Assembly (NCBI RefSeq): GCF_029490015.1
Contig: NZ_CP120468.1
Span: 744,001-808,000 of the forward strand
Source: Halobaculum limi
GTDB lineage: Archaea > Halobacteriota > Halobacteria > Halobacteriales > Haloferacaceae
Direction: 5' to 3'
Length of the DNA: 64,000 bases
The notes beneath the pieces were generated by a model. The model saw nothing but the letters and a program-made list of their open reading frames with translations, ran no database searches and was not told the origin of the DNA. Below are positions 53,891 to 61,481 of this stretch, piece after piece (the stretch's first letter is position 1; each line of letters starts with the position of its first letter). The position numbers were made by a program, and so were the translations under genes.

Positions 53891-54005
53891 GGGGTGTCGG
53901 AGGTGTCGGAGGGTAAAACCGATATTGTCAAAACTGAGAGACTAACCACACACCACATTTCCACCGAGAACACATCGACTTACCCTCCGACACCTCCGAC
54001 ACCCC
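53891..54005. repeat. Perfect 26-base inverted repeat with 63-base spacer
   Basis: The left arm (53891 to 53916) begins GGGGTGTCGGAGGTGTCGGA and the right arm (53980 to 54005) is its exact reverse complement. Each arm itself holds two tandem GGTGTCGGA units. The spacer is less GC-rich. Likely binding array for the replication initiator. Confidence 0.9.
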
Positions 54006-54127
54006 CACCCATTCCTCGCTACTCGAACAGCTCGAAACCGCCCGAGGTGCGAATATCTGTGCTTCTCACCGGGGTGTACTGCCGATACGTCTACTTTCAT
54101 CGCGTCTATCTGTTCATTGCCCAAACC

Positions 54128-54187
54128 CTTTTACTTACCACCGGGTTAGAGATGGGTAAGCGACGCACCCCCGACAAGCCATCGGGG
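54128..54187 (+). promoter_or_regulatory. Promoter and leader of the replication gene
   Basis: A TATA-like CTTTTACTT (54128 to 54136) overlaps an inverted pair CTTACC-N13-GGGTAAG. Downstream is a hairpin CCCCGA-N7-TCGGGG (54169 to 54187) in the presumed 5' leader of the gene starting at 54222. The arrangement suggests autoregulation of replication. Confidence 0.45.
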
Positions 54188-54221
54188 ACCCTCCGAAACC
54201 GCGCGTCGCGTCCAAACAGAC

Positions 54222-56435
54222 ATGACAGCAAACACCCCCCGAGACGATAGTCCGTCTCACGACGACGCACAACACACAAACAACGACACCTCCGACCCAG
54301 CGCTTGTTACTGACGGCGGTGTCATCGAAGGTTCATTCCAAGATGACGTTGAGTTCGGCGGAGAAAATGAAGAAGCCGAAGAAACGGGAGAAGAACCGTC
54401 TACATCTGCTGACTTCACCGAGCAGTTCGACGCCGGTGACGACGAAGCCAAAGAGATCAGCGCGAACATCGCGATTGTCGAACAAGCAGAAGAGATCATC
54501 GAGCGAGAAGGCCCAAAACAGCATGAAGACCTCTCGTCGCGCCTCGCGTACGATTACGATGAAACGAAAGAGCACGTGTATGACGTGCTCGAGGGTGAGT
54601 TCGCGAGTAACGATGACGGAGAGTTCACACACCGGAAGTCGGGGCTCGAGAAGGTAACCGAAGGGCAGGAAGACGTCGGTGTTATCCCGTGGGGCGAGAT
54701 TCGGGAGGTGATCAATAATTGCCCCCCGCGTTCTGCACGGCAGCTCATCGCTGACAGAGTCGAGCACGACCACGAGTTCATCTTCGTAAGGAACGAGGAA
54801 CGGGAGATGGAGGACTTCCGCGCGTACGACCCCGAAGAAGGGGTGTACACGTGGGATGGAGCGTTCTTCGTCGAACAAGTGGTGGACGAGGGGACAGACG
54901 GACTGGCGTCCTCGGCAGACATTGACGAGGTTGTCGCAAAGCTGAAACGACGGAATGCGGTGCCGCTTGAAGCTGTGAACAACCCTGAGGAGGGTGTGAA
55001 AATCGCTGTGGAAAACGGCGTGTTCGACGTCGATAGTCGCACGCTCGAAGAGCACAGCCCGGAGTACCTGTTCACGCGCAAACTGAATGCGCGCTGGGAC
55101 CCCGACGTTGATACCGACGCCGTCCGTGATTTCACGCGCGACATCACCGACTCAGAGGTTGACGCCCGGGTTCTGGAAGAGATGTTCGGTGACACACTCA
55201 GCCCGCACTACAAGCGCGAATGGTTCGGGATCATCTACGGTGACGGTGCGAACGGCAAGTCTGTCGCGATGAACTGCCTGCGTAAAGTGCTGGGTGAGGT
55301 CAATGTGGCTTCTGAATCGCTGCAAGACATCGCAGAAACACGTTGGAGTACGGCACAGTTGACTGGTGGATATGGGGCACTCGCCAACATCGACCCTGAC
55401 ATCAGCGCGAAGAAAATCACTGAGGACAAACTCATCAAGAATCTGAGCGGAGGCGACGCTGTCTCGGGCGAATACAAAGGACTCGATAAGTTCAGTTCTG
55501 AGAACATCGCAAAGATGTTGTTCGGTGCGAACAGCCCCCCAATCTTTGCCGGTGATGGTGAAAACCTCCAGCGGCGGTTGAAGCCACTGCATTTGCCGTA
55601 CACGTACCGGCCAGAGGATGAGATCTCGGGGGAGGATGAGTCGAATCCGTACATCAAGGTGCGTGACAACGACCTCGAAGCCCGGTTGACGACTGAAGAG
55701 AATCGTGCGGCGTGGCTGTCGGTGATGGTTGATGCATGGCACCGCCTCGAGGATGATGGCTGGAGCTACGAGCAGACGAACACAGAGCTGTGGAACGAGT
55801 ACCAGGCCGAGGCCGATACCATCTGGTCGTTCCTCAACAACTGTATCGCTGAGAGTCACGGCCTGCGCTGGGACAGTGGCGGTGAGGTGCACTTGACTGT
55901 CGAGGAACTGCATCAGATGTGTGCTGCGTACCATCGAGACAGAGGCGAACAGTTGGAGATGGACCAGCAGACGTTCGCGCGGCAGATCAACAAGATGGGT
56001 GTATACGAGATGATCACGAGCGAGCACAACAAGACGGGTGGGAAGCGCTCGCGGAAGTGGCTGCACCCGACTGGAAAGGGGTGGCAGTACGCGACGCGCG
56101 ACGTGATCAAGCGCTTCGAAACTGACTGTGATGAGATTGATGTGCCCGCACCGGAAGACATCGACGACACCAGCGGTAGTGCTGAGTTGTCGTCAGAAGG
56201 TCAAAACGATGGTGTGAGTGTATCCAATGATGTGTTACGGGCAATCTCTCAGCTCGAGATGGCGGACTCGCACACACCCACTCTCGCTTCCATCGTTGCA
56301 TCCTCTAGTGTGGGCGAGTACGAGGTTGCGGACATCGAGTCCGCACTCAAGGACCTGCTCTTCGACGGGCAGGTCCAGAAGGACGGAAACGAGTTCCATA
56401 CGGCTGCTGCGACTGATGGGGGTGGAGAGCGGTGA
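54222..56435 (+). CDS. D5/P4-type replication protein (SF3 helicase)
   Basis: 737 residues. An acidic N terminus (1 to 75) and a possible winged helix come first. A D5_N-like region (EGVKIAVENGVFDVDSRTLEEHSPEYLFTRKLN) follows. The SF3 helicase core has Walker A GDGANGKS (340 to 347), then ANIDPDISAKKITEDKLIKNLSGGDAVSGEYK and KMLFGANSPPIFAGDGENLQRRL, the classic D5/P4 segments. The C terminus has further winged-helix-like parts. It would unwind the origin and drive replication of the element; a primase motif is not evident. The stop overlaps the next GTG by 4 bases. Confidence 0.88.
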   Translation: MTANTPRDDSPSHDDAQHTNNDTSDPALVTDGGVIEGSFQDDVEFGGENEEAEETGEEPSTSADFTEQFDAGDDEAKEISANIAIVEQAEEIIEREGPKQHEDLSSRLAYDYDETKEHVYDVLEGEFASNDDGEFTHRKSGLEKVTEGQEDVGVIPWGEIREVINNCPPRSARQLIADRVEHDHEFIFVRNEEREMEDFRAYDPEEGVYTWDGAFFVEQVVDEGTDGLASSADIDEVVAKLKRRNAVPLEAVNNPEEGVKIAVENGVFDVDSRTLEEHSPEYLFTRKLNARWDPDVDTDAVRDFTRDITDSEVDARVLEEMFGDTLSPHYKREWFGIIYGDGANGKSVAMNCLRKVLGEVNVASESLQDIAETRWSTAQLTGGYGALANIDPDISAKKITEDKLIKNLSGGDAVSGEYKGLDKFSSENIAKMLFGANSPPIFAGDGENLQRRLKPLHLPYTYRPEDEISGEDESNPYIKVRDNDLEARLTTEENRAAWLSVMVDAWHRLEDDGWSYEQTNTELWNEYQAEADTIWSFLNNCIAESHGLRWDSGGEVHLTVEELHQMCAAYHRDRGEQLEMDQQTFARQINKMGVYEMITSEHNKTGGKRSRKWLHPTGKGWQYATRDVIKRFETDCDEIDVPAPEDIDDTSGSAELSSEGQNDGVSVSNDVLRAISQLEMADSHTPTLASIVASSSVGEYEVADIESALKDLLFDGQVQKDGNEFHTAAATDGGGER

Positions 56436-56914
56436 GTGCGCCGGCTGCCGCTAGCCGGTCAGCGCTTGAAGGGAGTGATGCGGAGGCGTTGCTCGACAAG
56501 CTCGAGGATGTGACTGGGTACTCGCTTGACGAGTGGCTGGATGAGATGAACGCTGGTGATGGCGCGCAAGTATGGCATGTCCCGGCTTGGCTGGCGTCGT
56601 CGAATCACGCGCCGGTGCAGGACTCAGAGCTGGGGTCGATCATCATCGGTGTCCCGCACCGGGAGACGGAGAAAGCGGTGAAGTTCGACAATTGGGTCAC
56701 AGTGCTTGTGCTCCATCGGAAGCGGCGTGTTGAGCACGTCTCTGGAGGTAGGAAAATGACTAATTACCAAGAGTGGGATGTCGAAGAGATTGATAAGTGG
56801 GAGTCGGCTGTCCAAGAGTGTGTTGGTGAGGATGACGAGTGGCAGTCGTTCTGTCCCAAACGTGTACGGTCATCGGACTTCTGGCCATACAGTGAGATGA
56901 CGCGCATCGACTGA
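56432..56914 (+). CDS. 160-residue protein coupled to the replication gene
   Basis: GTG start overlapping the stop of the replication gene (GTGA). Soluble alpha/beta protein: LLDKLEDVTGYSLDEWLDEM, WHVPAWLASSNHAPVQDSEL, DNWVTVLVLHRKRRVEHVSG, and a Trp-rich end (QEWDVEEIDKWESAV, SDFWPYSEM). No family recognised; the coupling suggests a role in replication or copy control. Confidence 0.68.
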   Translation: MSAPAAASRSALEGSDAEALLDKLEDVTGYSLDEWLDEMNAGDGAQVWHVPAWLASSNHAPVQDSELGSIIIGVPHRETEKAVKFDNWVTVLVLHRKRRVEHVSGGRKMTNYQEWDVEEIDKWESAVQECVGEDDEWQSFCPKRVRSSDFWPYSEMTRID

Positions 56915-57025
56915 CTGCTCTTCCTGACAGATTTTTTATTGTTCTTTGAAGATCTCCATTGAATAGTTATTGCGTCTTGCATCATCGGGGGTACCTTGGT
57001 CCGTTTTTGCCGATAATGCAGCGAA

Positions 57026-57067
57026 ATCGAAGCCCGATATGGGTGGATTCACCGAGCGAATCGCTCA
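57026..57067 (+). repeat. 42-base repeat, copy 1
   Basis: Shares 38 of 42 bases with copy 2. Core reads GGGTGGATTCACCGAGCGAA followed by TCGCTCA, and holds the inner inverted pair GATTC/GAATC. Confidence 0.85.
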
Positions 57068-57119
57068 TTTAGAGTATTTATTGGTGATATACAGATTTTT
57101 CATACGGAATACGCGGTCA

Positions 57120-57166
57120 ATCGAAGCATGATATGGGTGGATTCATCGAGTGAATCGCTCAGTTTC
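57120..57166 (+). repeat. 42-base repeat, copy 2
   Basis: Direct copy of the repeat at 57026, 94 bases on. Its last 33 bases (57134 to 57166) also match copy 3 in reverse orientation (28 of 33). Confidence 0.85.
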
Positions 57167-57254
57167 GGGTTCTTCCGCGGAAATTGATGTGTGGAAAAAC
57201 AACAGATCATACGGAATTGTTCTTTGAGGGGTGTCTGTTTTGGAATCGAAGGGT

Positions 57255-57287
57255 GAAACTGAGCGATTCGCCGGGTGAATCCACTCA
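57255..57287 (-). repeat. Repeat copy 3, inverted
   Basis: Reverse complement of the copy 2 core with five mismatches. Copies 2 and 3 could pair into a 33-base imperfect stem with an 88-base loop. Confidence 0.8.
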
Positions 57288-57318
57288 TCAAATCGGTAAA
57301 TTCTGTCTGCAGCGTGTT

Positions 57319-57329
57319 GACCGGCTAGT
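57319..57329 (+). promoter_or_regulatory. Recurrent 3'-end motif, site 4
   Basis: GACCGGCTAGT, variant of the GGTCGGCTAGT motif, 400 bases after the last gene's stop but on the same strand and just before the virion operon promoter. Confidence 0.35.
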
Positions 57330-57372
57330 AGAGAAGCATCAAAAGCTTGTCATTTGGGTATGTTGAGTATAG

Positions 57373-57414
57373 TTGGCGGATTGGCGTTATTAACTTCGCC
57401 AAACAGTTTAATAA
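57373..57414 (+). promoter_or_regulatory. Promoter with operator of the virion-like operon
   Basis: TTGGCG at 57373 and 57381 and its reverse CGCCAA at 57397 to 57402 bracket GTTATTAACT (57386 to 57395); the TATA box TTTAATAA (57407 to 57414) follows. The first ATG is at 57477, giving a leader of about 40 bases. The ten-base GTTATTAACT is found again before the gene at 61482. Confidence 0.5.
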
Positions 57415-57476
57415 TTCTGGATCGGAGTGTAAAGTGAGACAGCAACAACGCGAAACAAACTGTCCAAACCAAAACC

Positions 57477-57890
57477 ATGCTAACATCCAAAGAAGAACTC
57501 CGAATCAGCTTGTGGAACGCGCTGTTCGCGGTCGCCTTTACCGGCGGTCTGGCAGCGGGCGCAGGCGTCGCAGCACCGCTCCTTGAATTCATGCAGTCCC
57601 AAGCGTTCTCGCTTGGTGACCTCGGGACAGTATCCTGGGGTCTCATCGGCACAATCGGCTCAATAATTGGCGCAGCTGTCACAAACGAATTCAACTACAG
57701 CGAATACGCAAACTGGCAGCGAGTTGGTCTTGGCGCCGCAGGCGCCGGGCTTCTGTCCGTATTCCTGAGCGATACAGTCAACGAATTCGTAACTTCGAAC
57801 GTCTGGATCGGTGTAGGGGTTGTCCTCGCCGGTGCAGTCGTCTACTTTGTGATTAGTGTCGCCGACGCAGAAGGGTCGGTCATCAACTAA
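57477..57890 (+). CDS. Small multi-helix membrane protein (pleolipovirus VP3-like, tentative)
   Basis: 137 residues with about four membrane helices (AVAFTGGLAAGAGVAAPLLEF, TVSWGLIGTIGSIIGAAVTN, GLGAAGAGLLSVFLSD, WIGVGVVLAGAVVYFVISVA). In pleolipoviruses the virion operon begins with a small, internal membrane protein (VP3-like) before the spike gene; size, topology and place match. Sequence similarity was not tested. First gene of the operon, 12 bases before the next. Confidence 0.6.
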   Translation: MLTSKEELRISLWNALFAVAFTGGLAAGAGVAAPLLEFMQSQAFSLGDLGTVSWGLIGTIGSIIGAAVTNEFNYSEYANWQRVGLGAAGAGLLSVFLSDTVNEFVTSNVWIGVGVVLAGAVVYFVISVADAEGSVIN

Positions 57891-57902
57891 CACAAACCTC
57901 TG

Positions 57903-59435
57903 ATGTCTACCATTTTGCGCGAGAAGAAACTGCTGAGCTTGCTGCTGGCGATAGTACTGACAGTCACCACGGCTGCCGTGCCGCTCGCAGCAAGCACTGC
58001 ACCTGCTGACTACCCGAACAACACTCCGGAGACAGTCGATCCTGACACTCGCAACCCTAATGCCGTCACCGTCGCTGAAGGCGGCGGGTCAGTAACCTTC
58101 GAAGTCGTCGATACTACCCCGATCAGCGGGTCAAGCCCGATCACGAACCCAAACGGGACAACCCCGCACGAAATGGAGCTTCGTGTCGCTCCGAACGGAA
58201 GTACAGTGCGTCTTCTCGACGTGACCTGGGATGCTGCCGACGGAACCGGCGCTTGGGAGGCGTCGAACGCCACAGATGGTGCGTACATCTGCGATAGCAC
58301 TGACGGCATCTCGAGCACCTACGACTGGTGCGATGTCGAGGACGGGACTACGCATACGTATTCGCTGTCAGATGTACCATACGGAGTTGCAATTGATGAA
58401 GATAGCTACCCAACTGTCGGTGACTACGGATACGAAATCAGGCATCTGAGTGGCTGGGGCGACTGGCAGGGCGAGATCACCGTTGAGTATCTGTACAACG
58501 GCGAGCGCGAATCTGTGACGCTTGACGTGGATGGTGACTGGGACGATGATGGGTACGGTAATTGGGCAGACGACTACCCATTCACTCGCCCGCGAATCGT
58601 CGATACCGTCCCTATCTCCCCCAACGACAACGTTTCGAGTGTCACACTGCGCACGCAGACAGTGGCGAATGTGTCTGCAGTGTACGGCGACCAAGGTGGC
58701 CGGGAACTGAACGATTCGACGTACGCACGCCACCTTGACCCGTCAGACGAGTACGGTGTCGTTTTGCTTGATGAGATGCCGTCATCAACTAGCTGGCTGC
58801 AAGCTGCGTGGTACGACGGGGCGTTGGTCGGTAGTCAAGGACTGTTCGGCGGGGCGAATTACAACATGCTGTACAACGAGTCGTTGGCGATGCCGCGTAG
58901 CGACTGGGTCATCGACAACGACGCCGTCATCAACACCGATTCGATGCGGTATGTGGTGGTGTACGGTCATGGTGACGGGATCTACGACAGCGTAGATATC
59001 GACTACAGCACCGGCGGTACTCGCGAAGAATACGTGCTGCCGGTCAATCGCTCTCGAGGCACACCAGAGACAGTAGATGTAGCTCTCGCTACTGGGGAGT
59101 CAGAAGTGGAAGTGCAGGTTCGTAACGCGTCGTCGGGTGCGTGGACGATCCTCGACACGCAGATGTACGCCAACGAGTCTGCACACACAGCCTCGTACAA
59201 CATCTCCGAGGAGTACCGTGAGGTACCGCACGATACGTTCCGAGTGATTGTGCGTGGTGATGGTGCACAGGATGCATCGCTGACGTACATGCGTGCAGGT
59301 GGTGGGGCTGGCGCTGGACCGGGCCTTGGTGTGCCGCTGTGGCTCCTGCTGTTGGTCGCGGTGGTTATCGTAGCCGGCACAGCCTACCACTTCTCGACAG
59401 ATGATGATGAGTTGGATGGCTCCCCACGTTGTTAA
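57903..59435 (+). CDS. Large secreted, C-terminally anchored protein (virion-surface candidate)
   Basis: 510 residues. Sec signal in LLSLLLAIVLTVTTAAVPLAAS. The ectodomain is beta-rich, with many Asn-x-Ser/Thr sites (NGTTPHEMEL, NASSGAWTIL, NVSAVYGD) and two Cys (YICDSTDGISSTYDWCDVED). A Gly-rich spacer (GGGAGAGPGLG) leads to the anchor helix VPLWLLLLVAVVIVAGTAYHF and a short acidic tail. It looks like a cell-surface or virion protein projecting outside. It is followed by another protein of the same topology, which is unusual in simple pleolipovirus operons. Confidence 0.72.
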   Translation: MSTILREKKLLSLLLAIVLTVTTAAVPLAASTAPADYPNNTPETVDPDTRNPNAVTVAEGGGSVTFEVVDTTPISGSSPITNPNGTTPHEMELRVAPNGSTVRLLDVTWDAADGTGAWEASNATDGAYICDSTDGISSTYDWCDVEDGTTHTYSLSDVPYGVAIDEDSYPTVGDYGYEIRHLSGWGDWQGEITVEYLYNGERESVTLDVDGDWDDDGYGNWADDYPFTRPRIVDTVPISPNDNVSSVTLRTQTVANVSAVYGDQGGRELNDSTYARHLDPSDEYGVVLLDEMPSSTSWLQAAWYDGALVGSQGLFGGANYNMLYNESLAMPRSDWVIDNDAVINTDSMRYVVVYGHGDGIYDSVDIDYSTGGTREEYVLPVNRSRGTPETVDVALATGESEVEVQVRNASSGAWTILDTQMYANESAHTASYNISEEYREVPHDTFRVIVRGDGAQDASLTYMRAGGGAGAGPGLGVPLWLLLLVAVVIVAGTAYHFSTDDDELDGSPRC

Positions 59436-59470
59436 ATCCAAGCAAGTTTTTAATAATAAATAGAAGACAG

Positions 59471-61114
59471 ATGGGATTACACACACGAACCACGCTCAAA
59501 GCACTCCTTGCTGCTTTACTCGTTGTGACGGCCTCGCTCGGTGCTGTACCCGCAGCAGTATCAGCAACACACGACTGCAGTGGCCTGGATATGTCCATTG
59601 CGACGTTCGCCGCCGGTATCGACGCGATCATTATCGGTGACCCGATTGACTCGGTGAATTACGACAAGTGCGGGCGCACGCACAGTAGCAGCTCTGTCCA
59701 AGTGATGAAAGAACTGGACGCGGAGCAAGAGTGGGGTGACTACTACCAATCGTACGCCACCTCGCACGAAGAACAGCGACAAGAGCACGCTAAGACGGTG
59801 AATAGCCTGCAGGATTCGGACACCGTCGTCTGGACTCGCATGCAGTTCGATGCGAACCAGGACTACAAGGACGGCAACTTGACGCTCGCGCAGTACCAAC
59901 AAGCCGGATATTCCGCTGCCCGTGACTACTACGCTGCCCAGCAAGTACTGGCGCTGGAATCAGCGGAGACACATATGGGCGACATTTCCTATCAAATCAA
60001 CCGCGCAGAAATGGAAGACGGGATCGGCGCAAACGAGACGCTGAACGTTGGACTCGTCACACAGGACGGCACCATCGTCGAGGGAGACGCCATCGAGAAC
60101 GAGTCGTACACGTCCGGATCAGAGAACGTCACATACCGCCTCGCGAACGGCGAACAACACACGATCCAGGTTCTTACCGTGACCGACACGGACACCGGTG
60201 ACACCACAATCCTGTCTCCTGTAGACCCCAAGTTCGTTGTTGAGCCGAGCAGTTACAACGGGTCGTTTTCGGTGCAGTACCGCGACTCGTGGACGCCTGC
60301 AGACGGCAATACCGCTGGCAGCTGGGGCGAGAACACTAACGGAACGGCGCTAGTTGCGGTTGCGCCACCAGACTCCAACTCATCGGATACTGTGGCGTAC
60401 GACCCGTCACTGTACAATAACGAATTCTACCGGATGGACACGTCCCGTGAACAGCTCGAAGACAACTTCGCAGGGTTCGCTGAAGGTCTCTACCCTGCGT
60501 TAGAAAACGGAACTGTAACACCCGATGAAGCGACGCCCGCAGCAGGATGGATTGACGCTACAGACCCCTCCAAGCTCGAAAATCACTACATCTACAAGGT
60601 CGCTACGCTGTCGTCAGCCGGCTGGGAAACCCCCGACCTGAACCAGACGGGGACGATGACGCTGCAATACCAGGGCAACAACTACACCGGGCTGCTCGTC
60701 ACGGAGACTAGCCCTGCGGGTGGGTGGGTTGTCGGCACTGAGTACAACACCAGCGACGTAGATGGTCGCGAGTCGTTCATCCGCACTGACGGAGGGACGG
60801 TTGACCTCGAAAACGACACGACATTCACTATCACGTCGGCGACTGGGCCGAATGGTGAAGCGCTAGATACGGTCTCGACGACCCGTCCGACGCGTATCAC
60901 GTACAACAACAGCGAGTACATCGCAATGCTCGACAACATCGAAACGTACGCCGAGGAGATCGAAGAGCGCGAACCCGACGGTGGAGGGGCTGGCGATGGT
61001 CCTGGTGTCGCGTGGTGGCAGGCCGGATTGATCGCTGCCGCCGCCTTCGGTGCTCTATACGCTATGAGTATGCGACGGGACGATGATGAGCGCCTGTACG
61101 GGGGGCAGCGCTGA
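59471..61114 (+). CDS. Spike-like protein (pleolipovirus-type, tentative)
   Basis: 547 residues from ATG 59471, which opens with a clean signal (LKALLAALLVVTASLGAVPAAVSA). The mature N-terminal 140 residues are helical (EQEWGDYYQSYATSHEEQRQ, LAQYQQAGYSAARDYYAAQQ), then a beta-rich region with many glycosylation sequons follows. Near the end, a possible coiled segment (NIETYAEEIEEREPDGGG) precedes the anchor GLIAAAAFGALYAMSM. A helical start, beta body and C-terminal anchor match the spike proteins of pleolipoviruses by layout. The upstream frame begins at 59429 inside the previous gene. A TTTTTAATAATAAA tract precedes it. Confidence 0.65.
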   Translation: MGLHTRTTLKALLAALLVVTASLGAVPAAVSATHDCSGLDMSIATFAAGIDAIIIGDPIDSVNYDKCGRTHSSSSVQVMKELDAEQEWGDYYQSYATSHEEQRQEHAKTVNSLQDSDTVVWTRMQFDANQDYKDGNLTLAQYQQAGYSAARDYYAAQQVLALESAETHMGDISYQINRAEMEDGIGANETLNVGLVTQDGTIVEGDAIENESYTSGSENVTYRLANGEQHTIQVLTVTDTDTGDTTILSPVDPKFVVEPSSYNGSFSVQYRDSWTPADGNTAGSWGENTNGTALVAVAPPDSNSSDTVAYDPSLYNNEFYRMDTSREQLEDNFAGFAEGLYPALENGTVTPDEATPAAGWIDATDPSKLENHYIYKVATLSSAGWETPDLNQTGTMTLQYQGNNYTGLLVTETSPAGGWVVGTEYNTSDVDGRESFIRTDGGTVDLENDTTFTITSATGPNGEALDTVSTTRPTRITYNNSEYIAMLDNIETYAEEIEEREPDGGGAGDGPGVAWWQAGLIAAAAFGALYAMSMRRDDDERLYGGQR

Positions 61115-61317
61115 TGTGGTGGATCGCACTGAAGCTTCTCGGACCGTTCGCTCGAGGCGCGCTCGGCTCGTTGATTAAGCTCGTGTTGCTGGTTGTGCTG
61201 ATTGTTGCAGTAGGATATGCAGCAGGCGTGGATGTCGCGTCTGTCCTGATCGACTTGGTCAACCAGTTGATTCAGGACGCGATTGATGCAGTCATCAGCA
61301 AAGCATCTCCGTTCTAA
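61114..61317 (+). CDS. 67-residue membrane protein
   Basis: Overlaps the spike-like gene stop by one base (TGATG). One long hydrophobic helix (LIKLVLLVVLIVAVGYAAGV) with an amphipathic C-terminal helix (DLVNQLIQDAIDAVIS). Could be a fusion helper or small internal membrane protein of the particle. Confidence 0.66.
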   Translation: MWWIALKLLGPFARGALGSLIKLVLLVVLIVAVGYAAGVDVASVLIDLVNQLIQDAIDAVISKASPF

Positions 61318-61370
61318 CCCACGGTTTTCTCGAAACGTTACTAGGCGTTCTCCGGCGCTCTACCCCCTGC

Positions 61371-61385
61371 GGTCGGCTAGTTCAG
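61371..61385 (+). promoter_or_regulatory. Recurrent 3'-end motif, site 5
   Basis: GGTCGGCTAGTTCAG, 54 bases after the stop of the 67-residue gene; the same distance as site 1 from its gene. Confidence 0.4.
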
Positions 61386-61413
61386 ATATTTTGGATAGTG
61401 CGCCTCCCGAAGT

Positions 61414-61447
61414 GTTATTAACTCAAGCCTCTGATTTATTAACAGAG
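61414..61447 (+). promoter_or_regulatory. Second promoter of the virion-like region
   Basis: GTTATTAACT (61414 to 61423) repeats the element seen before 57477. It is followed by CTCTG-ATTTATTAA-CAGAG (61429 to 61447), an inverted repeat wrapped around a TATA box, about 35 to 50 bases before ATG 61482. This would allow separate control of the downstream genes. Confidence 0.5.
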
Positions 61448-61481
61448 CAGTAAGGATAGAATCAACTGCCAATACTCGAAA

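Larger units (their letters stand above)
53536..54221. other. Candidate replication origin (non-coding, repeat-dense)
   Basis: 686 bases without a convincing gene, directly before the SF3 replication gene. It contains GTGTAC-N6-GTACAC (53649 to 53666), TCGGGGG-N5-CCCCCGA (53687 to 53705), three copies of GCGTCGCGTCC (53583, 53722, 54203; the last two followed by near-identical CAGAC segments), a perfect 26-base inverted repeat (53891 to 53916 and 53980 to 54005), and extra single copies of its unit ACCCTCCGA (53849, 54189). Density and placement fit an iteron-type origin. Confidence 0.6.
56915..57476. other. Non-coding, repeat-rich region before the virion-like operon
   Basis: 562 bases, A/T-richer than its surroundings, without a convincing gene on either strand. 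It holds three copies of a 33 to 42-base repeat, a 12-base direct repeat ATTGTTCTTTGA (56938 and 57216), the element-wide GACCGGCTAGT motif at 57319, and the promoter region of the next operon. A small RNA or regulatory switch is possible. Confidence 0.6.

Noticed and set aside
53826-53905. Possible intact tRNA in the origin region
   Set aside because: No complementary acceptor 5' strand (expected GGCAGCG) and no plausible D or anticodon arm.
57026-57287. Triple repeat considered as a CRISPR array
   Set aside because: Only three diverged copies, one inverted, unequal spacing, no cas genes.
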